Source of the DNA: Parasedimentitalea marina
GTDB taxonomy: Bacteria; Pseudomonadota; Alphaproteobacteria; Rhodobacterales; Rhodobacteraceae
NCBI RefSeq assembly: GCF_004006175.1
Contig: NZ_CP033219.1
Span: 2,108,001 to 2,172,000 of the forward strand
Direction of reading: 5' to 3'
Length of the DNA: 64,000 nucleotides
Shown here: one piece after another, positions 57,222-64,000 of the stretch
How positions within the stretch are numbered: the first letter of the stretch is position 1
How the letters are laid out: every line of letters starts with the position of its first letter
Notes under the pieces: model-generated
What the model saw: only the letters and a program-made list of their open reading frames with translations
Told to the model about the DNA's origin: nothing
Database searches by the model: none
Made by a program: the position numbers and the translations under genes

Positions 57222-58763
57222 TCAACGCCCCTTGAACAATCCGCCCAAAATCCCTCGGACCAAACGGCGGCCCGTAGTGCCCTTTAGCTCTTTGATCACT
57301 GCTTCGCTCATGGCTGAGCCAAATGTATCACGCGGTCGCGTCATGCGCGATGAGGACCGGCTGACCCGGTGACCGGTAAATCGGCGTGCCGATTGATACT
57401 CACGTTCCATGGTGGGCAAACTTTCAGTCTGTTCCTCAATAACCTCGGCCTCAGAAGCGGCTGCCTGTGCCCGCTGGGACAAAATTTCGTATGCAGAACG
57501 GCGATCTAAAACCTTGTCGTATTTATTGGCCATCTCAGACGTGGCCATTATGCCGACCCGTTCGGCTTTTGTTATTGGACCAAGTTGCGAACTGGGTGGC
57601 CGGATCAGAGTACGTTCAACAATGCCTGGCACACCCTTTTTCATCAGCATTGAGGTCACCGCCTCGCCAACCCCAACTTCACGTATAGCCTCCTCAGTGG
57701 AAAACCTCGGGTTTTCTCGATATGTCTCAGCCGCCATTTTCAGACTCTTGCGATCTTTGGCTGTAAAGGCACGCAAAGCATGCTGAATGCGGTTGCCCAG
57801 TTGACCTAAAATATCCTCGGGAACGTCCGCTGGGTTTTGAGTGACAAAATAGATCCCGACACCTTTGGATCGAATGAGACGTGCAACCTGTTCAACCTTA
57901 TCGACGAGTGCCTTGGGGGCGTCATCAAACAACAAATGCGCCTCGTCGAAAAAGAATACCAGCTTGGGCTTGTCGGGGTCACCTACTTCGGGCAGTTCCT
58001 CAAACAATTCGCTCAACAACCACAGCAGAAATGTTGCGTATAACCCTGGTGCCGCCATCAATTTGTCTGCAGCCAAGATATTTACCATGCCTTTTCCTTC
58101 GGCATCGCATCGCATCAAATCACTCAGCTCTAGTGCGGGCTCGCCAAATAGCTGGTTCCCACCTTGATTTTCCAACACCAGCAATCGCCGCTGAATGGCT
58201 CCTATCGACGCGGTTGAGACATTTCCATAGCGAAGTGATAGCTGGCCTTTATTTTCGCCAATCCAGACAAGCATAGACTGCAGGTCTTTTAGATCCAGCA
58301 GTGGCAAGCCTTCAGTATCTGCCAATCGAAAGGCAATATTCAAGATGCCTTCCTGTGCGTCGCTCAGTTCCAAAAGACGCGCCAGTAAAAGCGGACCCAT
58401 TTCAGCGACTGTGGTACGAACTGGATGACCCTGGACTCCAAACAGGTCCCAAAAAGTCACCGGGCAAGCATGGTAGGCGAAACTTTCAAATCCAATTTTG
58501 GTGGCACGAGCGGCAAATGCATCATGCAATTTGTGACCTTCGCTACCAGGTTTTGCCAATCCTGATAAATCACCTTTGACATCAGATAAAATCACTGGCA
58601 CGCCCGCGTTCGAAAAGCCTTCGGCCAGTATTTGCAGGGTTACAGTTTTTCCAGTCCCAGTCGCCCCCGCTATCAAACCATGCCGGTTGGCGTATTTCAG
58701 GGTCAACCCCTGTTTGGCGGCGTAATCGTCTCCACCACCGCCAACAAAAACTGTCTTTTCCAT
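57222..58763 (-). CDS. HerA-like ATPase (DUF853 family)
   Basis: A 513-aa P-loop ATPase of the HerA/FtsK superfamily. Walker A is AGATGTGKTVTLQ, Walker B is KLVFFFDEAHLLF, and sensor region FVTQNPADVPEDILGQLGNR is typical for DUF853. The C-terminal 90 residues include an Arg- and Ser-rich low-complexity section (HRVSRSSSRMTRPR). No nuclease gene is beside it, so a NurA-linked repair role is not supported; cellular role unknown. Confidence 0.9.
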   Translation of the reverse strand: MEKTVFVGGGGDDYAAKQGLTLKYANRHGLIAGATGTGKTVTLQILAEGFSNAGVPVILSDVKGDLSGLAKPGSEGHKLHDAFAARATKIGFESFAYHACPVTFWDLFGVQGHPVRTTVAEMGPLLLARLLELSDAQEGILNIAFRLADTEGLPLLDLKDLQSMLVWIGENKGQLSLRYGNVSTASIGAIQRRLLVLENQGGNQLFGEPALELSDLMRCDAEGKGMVNILAADKLMAAPGLYATFLLWLLSELFEELPEVGDPDKPKLVFFFDEAHLLFDDAPKALVDKVEQVARLIRSKGVGIYFVTQNPADVPEDILGQLGNRIQHALRAFTAKDRKSLKMAAETYRENPRFSTEEAIREVGVGEAVTSMLMKKGVPGIVERTLIRPPSSQLGPITKAERVGIMATSEMANKYDKVLDRRSAYEILSQRAQAAASEAEVIEEQTESLPTMEREYQSARRFTGHRVSRSSSRMTRPRDTFGSAMSEAVIKELKGTTGRRLVRGILGGLFKGR

Positions 58764-58889
58764 GCTCGAATCCTGAATTAAGTCAATACTCTCATACTCG
58801 CACTAAACGTTAACTTCTGTGTGCAATAGTAACAATTGTCCGCTGTTGTCATCCTGGCAGTCAAGTGGACATTCCTCCCTGTCAGACTG

Positions 58890-58919
58890 GGCCGTGCCTC
58901 GTGGCACGGCCATTTTTTT
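58890..58919 (+). terminator. Strong intrinsic terminator in the HerA/IalB gap
   Basis: GGCCGTGCC (58890-58898) pairs perfectly with GGCACGGCC (58903-58911) across TCGT, followed by ATTTTTTT. It points rightward, though no rightward gene lies just upstream, so it may end a small RNA starting in 58764-58889. Confidence 0.9.
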
Positions 58920-58991
58920 AGGTCCGACTAACCATCTAACACCTCTAACCCCATTATTTTCACTCTCAATACATTTTTTTGCGCCTAGCTG

Positions 58992-59020
58992 TTGACCGAA
59001 CGCTGCCCCCCTCGTAACCT
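58992..59020 (+). promoter_or_regulatory. Promoter of candidate small RNA
   Basis: TTGACC (58992-58997), 17-bp spacer, TAACCT (59015-59020). The spacing is ideal. The -10 matches consensus at 4 of 6 positions. Confidence 0.55.
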
Positions 59021-59026
59021 CACAAA

Positions 59027-59094
59027 CAATAATAAGTCGGCCAGTCCGACGGGGAGAACAAACGGAAAAGGGAACCTTATTGGTTCCCTTTTTT
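59027..59094 (+). ncRNA. Candidate small RNA of about 68 nt
   Basis: From the predicted start the RNA would hold a hairpin GTCGG-CCAGT-CCGAC (about 59036-59050), a single-stranded purine-rich linker (GGGGAGAACAAACGGA), and a textbook terminator AAGGGAACC/GGTTCCCTT (59068-59090) with a T-run to 59094. No coding frame with a ribosome-binding site fits. This layout is that of a trans-acting small RNA. Its targets are unknown and its existence needs expression data. Confidence 0.55.
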
Positions 59095-59171
59095 GAATTT
59101 TGTTCCAACATGTTCTTTCTGGTACTGACATGGGCCTGGAAGTAGTCAATTCTCGCTGACGGCATAGATAT

Positions 59172-59188
59172 CTACCTGACACAGGTAG
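59172..59188. promoter_or_regulatory. Inverted repeat upstream of ialB
   Basis: CTACCTG-ACA-CAGGTAG is a perfect 7-bp dyad about 48 bp before the IalB start, in the right place for an operator or a leader stem. Confidence 0.45.
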
Positions 59189-59236
59189 CACACCATGCTA
59201 ATGCCTGAATGGACGCCCAGAAAAAAAGAGACTTTC

Positions 59237-59878
59237 ATGTTTAAATCCCTGACTCAGCTTTCGGTTGCCGCAATTATCACGTTTTCAGCCCCATTAGCGG
59301 CCCAAGAGAGCAACGCAGTTACTCCAGCCGAAACCACTGAAACAGAGCAGCCGGAAACCACTACTGAAGCCCCTAACATAGCAGGGTTGGATCTTGGCCA
59401 ACCAGTGAATGCAGGCCCCCAATTGGGTGATCGTTATTCTAACGGCAAACACGGCGACTGGGATCTCGCTTGTGTCAAGACAGAAGCCGAAACTGATCCA
59501 TGCTCTATCCTCCAAATTTTGTCCGATCCTAACGGAAACCCAATGGCCGAGTTTTCGATGTTCCGGATTAATCAACCAGGGGGCCAAGCCGTTGCAGCCG
59601 CAACTGTAATCGTTCCATTGGAAACCCTGCTAACAGCAGCGTTGACTATCTCAGTAGATGGTGCCCCAGGAAAGCGCTACAATTACACCTATTGTAGCCC
59701 ACAGGGATGCGTTGCACAGATCGGCCTGACACAGACTGACGTTGATGCCTTTAAAAAGGGCGGCTCTGCAACTCTTTCAATACGTCCTGCCCCAGCGCCG
59801 GACCAGATCATCGACCTGAAATTGTCGTTGAAGGGCTTTACTGCAGGGTATGACGTTGTAGATATCGTCGAGCCATAA
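59237..59878 (+). CDS. Invasion-associated locus B (IalB) family protein
   Basis: A 213-aa secreted protein starting MFKSLTQLSVAAIITFSAPL, a clear signal peptide ending AQES. An acidic Thr/Glu-rich linker (residues about 20-45) precedes the IalB domain: HGDWDLACVKTEAETDPC, TYCSPQGCVAQIGLT. The four conserved cysteines probably form two disulfides. Periplasmic or surface location; biochemical role unknown despite the name. I chose the start 14 codons into the open frame because it begins the signal peptide. Confidence 0.87.
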   Translation: MFKSLTQLSVAAIITFSAPLAAQESNAVTPAETTETEQPETTTEAPNIAGLDLGQPVNAGPQLGDRYSNGKHGDWDLACVKTEAETDPCSILQILSDPNGNPMAEFSMFRINQPGGQAVAAATVIVPLETLLTAALTISVDGAPGKRYNYTYCSPQGCVAQIGLTQTDVDAFKKGGSATLSIRPAPAPDQIIDLKLSLKGFTAGYDVVDIVEP

Positions 59879-59904
59879 GGCAGATATTCAGGACTGGAAA
59901 TTTC

Positions 59905-59937
59905 GACCGCTGCTCATACCAGAGCGGCGGTTTTTTA
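59905..59937 (+). terminator. Terminator between ialB and the KAS gene
   Basis: ACCGCT and AGCGGCGGT pair around a loop of about 12 nt, followed by TTTTTT (59931-59936). It ends the ialB transcript. Confidence 0.8.
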
Positions 59938-59951
59938 TTTGACCAATTGAG

Positions 59952-61160
59952 CTAGACTCCACGCAGGGCCAATACTGCGTTAAGTCCGCCAAAGGCAAAT
60001 GCATTGCTAAGAACAACGTCAACCTCTGCATCACGTGCTTCATTCGGCACCACATCCAAGGCACATTCGGGATCTGGCTCCTGATACCCAATGGTCGGGG
60101 CAATCACACCGTCTCGTATTGCCATGATACAAGCCAGTAACTCGACTGCACCGGTTCCGCCGATCAGATGCCCATGCATGGATTTTGTCGACGACATCAT
60201 GAGGCGGTCTGCATGTGGACCAAAAACATCAGCGACTGCAGCGCATTCAGTTTTATCATTTGCAGCCGTACCTGTTCCGTGGGCGTTGATGTAACCAACT
60301 TCATCTGCATTGACCCTTGCGTCGGTCAATGCACCGGAAATAGCGCGCGCAGCCCCCTGTTTGCTGGGCATAACAATATCTGCCGCATCTGATGACATGG
60401 CAAACCCGATCACTTCACATAATATCTCAGCACCACGAGCATGGGCGTGATCGTAATCTTCAAAAACAAATATTCCAGCCCCTTCTCCCTGCACCATACC
60501 GTTTCTGTTCGCACTAAATGGCCGACAGGCGTCTTTTGACATCACCCGCAAACCTTCCCAGGCCTTCACACCGCCAAAACACAACATCGATTCTGAACCA
60601 CCCGTCACCATGGTTGGCGCCATTCCGGTTCTCACCATTTGAAAGGCCTGAGCCATGGCATGATTGGACGATGCACAGGCCGTCGAAACGGTAAAACTGG
60701 GCCCCTTAAGATTATACTGCATGGAAACATGACTTGCGGCAGCATTGTTCATTAGTTTTGGAACAACAAACGGATGAACCCGGTTTTTGCCGTCCTCATA
60801 GACGGAACGATAATTGTCATCCCATGTTGAAACGCCGCCCCCGGCAGTGCCCAATACAACACCGGATTTAGCTGCCAATTCACCGACGAATTCGAGCCCC
60901 GATTGCTCGATCGCCTCTTTGGCTGCTGTAAGGGTAAACTGAGTAAACCGGTCATACAGGCTAATCTGTTGTCGGTTAAAACGTCCTTCGGTTTCGAAAC
61001 CACGGACTTGTCCGCCAATTTTGATCGTCAGACGATCGACATCCTGAAAGTCCAAATCACCAATGCCGCATCGCCCTTCGCGCATTGCCGCCAGTGTCGT
61101 CGGAACCGAATGGCCCAATGCGTTGATTGTTCCAGCCCCAGTGATGACAACGCGCTTCAT
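59952..61160 (-). CDS. Beta-ketoacyl-ACP synthase (FabF-like)
   Basis: A 402-aa KAS II-type condensing enzyme beginning MKRVVITGAGTINALGHSVP (start at 61160; a longer frame adds 18 odd residues). The catalytic triad is Cys in STACASSNHAM, His in INAHGTGTAANDKTE and His in HGHLIGGTGAVE. It follows a dedicated acyl carrier protein and lpxD on the same strand, so it is probably specialised and not the main FabF. A role in making unusual acyl chains for lipid A or another envelope lipid is inferred. Confidence 0.9.
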   Translation of the reverse strand: MKRVVITGAGTINALGHSVPTTLAAMREGRCGIGDLDFQDVDRLTIKIGGQVRGFETEGRFNRQQISLYDRFTQFTLTAAKEAIEQSGLEFVGELAAKSGVVLGTAGGGVSTWDDNYRSVYEDGKNRVHPFVVPKLMNNAAASHVSMQYNLKGPSFTVSTACASSNHAMAQAFQMVRTGMAPTMVTGGSESMLCFGGVKAWEGLRVMSKDACRPFSANRNGMVQGEGAGIFVFEDYDHAHARGAEILCEVIGFAMSSDAADIVMPSKQGAARAISGALTDARVNADEVGYINAHGTGTAANDKTECAAVADVFGPHADRLMMSSTKSMHGHLIGGTGAVELLACIMAIRDGVIAPTIGYQEPDPECALDVVPNEARDAEVDVVLSNAFAFGGLNAVLALRGV

Positions 61161-61188
61161 ACTATCAACCTCGGGCTGCAGACTGTTG

Positions 61189-61443
61189 TTATTTTTCAGA
61201 AATAAGCACTTCAATACCCGATATTATCGAGGCAATATTTGAAATGTCAAAGTCACCATTTCCAGGCTCGTTAGCATTGAACGGTATTGAAATGTCGAAC
61301 TCTTCCTCGATAGCAAAGATGCACTCGACAACGCCCATGCTATCAATTCCAAGGTCATCTAATGTGCTATAGAGAGTGACATCGGACGGGTCCAGAATCG
61401 CCTGCTCGGCAATGATGGAAAACACCTTGCTTTGAATGCTCAT
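61189..61443 (-). CDS. Acyl carrier protein (specialised)
   Basis: An 84-aa ACP. The phosphopantetheine serine is in DDLGIDSMGVVECIFAIEEE, where DSM replaces the usual DSL. It is acidic and four-helical in outline. Placed between lpxD and a KAS gene with short gaps (48 and 28 bp), it is likely a dedicated carrier, somewhat like AcpXL of Rhizobiales, though I cannot confirm orthology. Confidence 0.9.
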   Translation of the reverse strand: MSIQSKVFSIIAEQAILDPSDVTLYSTLDDLGIDSMGVVECIFAIEEEFDISIPFNANEPGNGDFDISNIASIISGIEVLISEK

Positions 61444-61491
61444 ATTAGACCTCTGATCAGACGCATTGATGTTGACCTATCGGCTTAGCTA

Positions 61492-62565
61492 CTATTTGAA
61501 AACAGCCTTTTTCAACGCTTCAATATCTCGCATTATTCGCGGCAGACGGCGTTGTGCTTTGTATATGTCCGTGTGTGTGTCCATCTTCACCGCTGGATAT
61601 CCCATGACCACTCGACCGGCAGGCACATTGGATATTATTTTGGTGCCACCACCAGCGACCACTCCATTGCCAATGAAAATATTGTCGTTCACTCCACATT
61701 GGCCAGCCAATACAACATTGTCTCCAATGTCTACTGACCCAGAGACGCCAGTTTGACCACACAATAAGCAGTCTTTACCAATTCGCGTATTGTGGCCGAT
61801 ATGGACCTGGTTATCGAGTTTGCTCCCGTCACCGATCACTGTGTTGCGAATTGTCCCATTGTCGATAGTGCAATTGGCGCCTACTTCGACGTCGTCACCG
61901 ATAGCGACCGCCCCAAGAGAATGAATTCTCAACCAGGTTTGCGCCGCCGCTTCACCTTGATCCACAAGGGATTTACGAACATTTTCAACTCCTGAAACCT
62001 CAGGTGTTACAAACGAAAACCCATCACTACCGACACGGGCCCCTGGTTGGGCAATGAAACGGGCACCAATCGTAGCGCGAGCACCAATAGAGACCATCTC
62101 GCGTAGAAACGCATTTGGACCAATCACGGCTTCAGTACCAACAAAACAATGCGGACCGATTGTGGACCCTTTTCCAATACGAGATCCCGCACTGATAATC
62201 GACAGTGGGCCAACACTGACACCTTCTGCCACTTCAGCAGAGGGATCAATGATTGCTGAGGGATGAATACCCCCCCCGAAACCTTGCCCCGAATCCAACG
62301 TTGCCGTTACACCTGCCATGGCCATTCGTGGGCGTGGTGAGAAGATTGCAGCCTGCAGGCCCATGGCCTGCCAATTGGCATCTGGCCACAACAAGGCAGC
62401 TTTTGCGCTGCCTTGACCCAAAGTATCCGCATATTTGGGCGACATTGCCATCGCCAGATCCTGCGGACCTGCGTCACCGGGTTCGGCTGCGCTGGAGATC
62501 TGAAGATCCAAATCCCCTTGGGCGTCTGCGCCCAGTGCTTCAGCTATCTGGCGAATAGTAAACAT
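61492..62565 (-). CDS. lpxD: UDP-3-O-acylglucosamine N-acyltransferase
   Basis: A 357-aa lipid A biosynthesis enzyme that adds the N-linked hydroxyacyl chain. Left-handed beta-helix hexapeptides (IGKGSTIGPHCFVGTEAVIG) fill residues about 110-320. The catalytic histidine is in NQVHIGHNTRIGKDCLL. The N-terminal uridine-binding domain has AMSPKYADTLGQGSAKAALL. It lies 41 bp after the L,D-transpeptidase gene. Confidence 0.95.
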   Translation of the reverse strand: MFTIRQIAEALGADAQGDLDLQISSAAEPGDAGPQDLAMAMSPKYADTLGQGSAKAALLWPDANWQAMGLQAAIFSPRPRMAMAGVTATLDSGQGFGGGIHPSAIIDPSAEVAEGVSVGPLSIISAGSRIGKGSTIGPHCFVGTEAVIGPNAFLREMVSIGARATIGARFIAQPGARVGSDGFSFVTPEVSGVENVRKSLVDQGEAAAQTWLRIHSLGAVAIGDDVEVGANCTIDNGTIRNTVIGDGSKLDNQVHIGHNTRIGKDCLLCGQTGVSGSVDIGDNVVLAGQCGVNDNIFIGNGVVAGGGTKIISNVPAGRVVMGYPAVKMDTHTDIYKAQRRLPRIMRDIEALKKAVFK

Positions 62566-62606
62566 ATCAGGCCCTTCCCGAAATGAATTGGCTTAGGGCC
62601 TGAGGG

Positions 62607-63998
62607 TTACCCTTGAACGCTGCTCAACACCACCCCTGCCCGTTCAAGAGCTGCCCAAACTTTGGCGTCACGTCCATAGACATCCCGACGAAATTCGGTG
62701 CGGCCCTTGGACGACACAAACGCCGTGCGATAAATGATGTGCACGGGGATATTTTGTTCAAGTTCAACCTTAGTCTCTTTGCCAGTGTTCAATACTCGGT
62801 GAAAAAACTCTTTGGGATCTTCAGACTGCCGCGCTAGTAATGCATATGCAAATTCAAATGGTTGTTGCAATCGGATACAACCATGTGAATAGGCCCGCAC
62901 CTCTCGCGAAAACAGGTTTTTGGCTGGCGTGTCATGTAGGTAAATGTTGTATTTATTGGGAAACATGAATTTAACCAGCCCCAATGCGTTACGATTACTC
63001 GGCGGTTGACGCATAGCGAACGGAAAGCTTCTTGCAGTAAATTGTGTGAAGTCCACAGCACTGCGGTTGACCCGACGTCCCCGGCTGTCGGTTATTTCAA
63101 TATGGCTTGCGGCGTTTGGATTCGCCTTCAATTTTGGCAAGTATTCCTTGGTCACAATGGACCGCGGAACATACCAACTGGGATTGATAACCATATGTTC
63201 CATTACGTCTGAAAATTCAGGTGAACGACGGTCACCCTGGTTCTTTCCAATAACTGAACGCGTTTCGAACGTGACATCACCATGATCAACTATTCTAGCC
63301 GTGAAATCAGTCTGATTGACCAATACATGACGTTCGCCGCGCTCAGTCGGCAGCCAACGCTCACGTTCCATGGCCACAATGACCGACTTCAGTCTTGCTG
63401 AAACCGATTTGTTCACTTCGGCAATGGTGCCTTTGCCAGCCACACCATCAGCTTCCAGCCCATGTTCAGCCTGAAATTGCTGGACTGCAGCCTCAATCGC
63501 ACCGTCATAGGTAAGCGTGGCGCTCCGCTGCATATACCCCATGGAAATTAGTCGGTTACGTAAGGCAACAATATCCGGGCCGCTTTGACCGGGTTCCAGT
63601 TTGCGGTTTGGCAGTGTCGGCCCCCAACCGCCCTGCTGCACTAGCGCTTCGAGGCGAAATTTCTCTTTCATCAACGCCCGATACTGCGATGATTTGGGCG
63701 CCAGAGATCGCATGAACGCTGTTGGCTGACCGTCGCGTATTCCGGTCAGGAAATCACTACTATTTGTCTCTGGGTTTTCCCGAACCATCCCGTCATCAAT
63801 TTGTGAAGGAACCAAAAAACCGGTTTGAATATCAGTCGCATAGTCGACAAATGCCTGACTTAGTTGGACTTCGAGCAAGCCCAGATCACGTGTGGTTCGA
63901 GCATTCTGCATCTGCTCAGCTAGCCGCGCTACCTCAACAGATCGATCCGGCAAACCGTGGACTGAAATATTGCCGAGCGCCGCGAGTAAAGCAGACCT
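62607..63998 (-). CDS. L,D-transpeptidase, YcbB/LdtD type (5' end outside window)
   Basis: The frame stays open to the right window edge, so the N-terminus is missing. The visible 463 residues have a peptidoglycan-binding domain (VALRNRLISMGYMQRSATLT, then VQQFQAEHGLEADGVAGKGT) and a YkuD catalytic domain ending in YSHGCIRLQQPFEFA with the nucleophile Cys. It forms 3-3 cross-links in peptidoglycan in the periplasm. It leads the leftward group with lpxD, acp and KAS, all envelope-related. Confidence 0.9.
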   Translation of the reverse strand, partial: RSALLAALGNISVHGLPDRSVEVARLAEQMQNARTTRDLGLLEVQLSQAFVDYATDIQTGFLVPSQIDDGMVRENPETNSSDFLTGIRDGQPTAFMRSLAPKSSQYRALMKEKFRLEALVQQGGWGPTLPNRKLEPGQSGPDIVALRNRLISMGYMQRSATLTYDGAIEAAVQQFQAEHGLEADGVAGKGTIAEVNKSVSARLKSVIVAMERERWLPTERGERHVLVNQTDFTARIVDHGDVTFETRSVIGKNQGDRRSPEFSDVMEHMVINPSWYVPRSIVTKEYLPKLKANPNAASHIEITDSRGRRVNRSAVDFTQFTARSFPFAMRQPPSNRNALGLVKFMFPNKYNIYLHDTPAKNLFSREVRAYSHGCIRLQQPFEFAYALLARQSEDPKEFFHRVLNTGKETKVELEQNIPVHIIYRTAFVSSKGRTEFRRDVYGRDAKVWAALERAGVVLSSVQG

Positions 63999-64000
63999 GC

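Noticed and set aside
58803..59165. 120-aa minus-strand frame in the HerA/IalB gap
   Set aside because: It runs through two strong terminators and has no recognisable product or ribosome-binding site.

Overview
The window is chromosomal DNA of a marine alphaproteobacterium, most likely from the Roseobacter group of Rhodobacterales. The basis is gene content and order: an iscR-cysteine desulfurase-sufBCD-Yip1-sufS operon, rplU with a C-terminal helix-hairpin-helix extension next to rpmA, obgE-proB-proA, a ChpT-type phosphotransferase, olsB-olsA, class II DAHP synthase, a LivFGHMK transporter and IalB. I cannot name the genus.

Layout. 1-2.7 kb: end of a chemoreceptor, then a leftward operon with an internally duplicated HD-domain protein. 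2.8-10.1 kb: iron-sulfur cluster (SUF) operon behind a palindrome that overlaps the iscR promoter. 10.4-14.2 kb: LysR regulator divergent from a four-carbon acid-sugar operon (5'-truncated DUF1537 kinase, PdxA2, TIM-barrel/cupin fusion). 14.6-17.5 kb: a broken iron-siderophore ABC transporter. 17.6-20.4 kb: LysR/NmrA pair and a hypothetical gene. 20.6-31.7 kb: housekeeping block (tRNA-Ser, rplU-rpmA, obgE-proBA, chpT, olsBA, rpsB-tsf) with structured leaders and terminators. 31.9-36.7 kb: aroQ-luxR and genes related to CoA or lipid metabolism. 36.75-about 42.0 kb: a decaying Microviridae (small ssDNA phage) prophage. 42.4-47.8 kb: gcdH and LysR, gmk-yicC, PAS protein. 48.0-57.2 kb: DAHP synthase, AraC regulator, sugar dehydrogenase, branched-chain amino-acid ABC transporter. 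57.2-64 kb: HerA-like ATPase, a likely small RNA, IalB, and a leftward ldt-lpxD-acp-KAS cluster.

The most striking element is the Microviridae prophage. Its left edge is a dif-like XerCD site at 36756-36783. It encodes a small hydrophobic protein overlapping an arginine-rich frame, a pilot protein (VP2), the major capsid protein (VP1), an M15-type peptidase that looks like an endolysin, a rolling-circle replication initiator (VP4, intact apart from a TTG start) and one further intact frame. VP2, VP1 and the peptidase carry frameshifts, ochre codons and a 23-bp tandem duplication, so the phage cannot be functional as read.

Decay is a theme elsewhere too. The siderophore transporter has lost all three components to frameshifts, an ochre codon and apparent internal deletion, and the DUF1537 kinase lacks its N-terminal domain. 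All calls come from reading the sequence. Family names are by recognition and have not been checked by database search.
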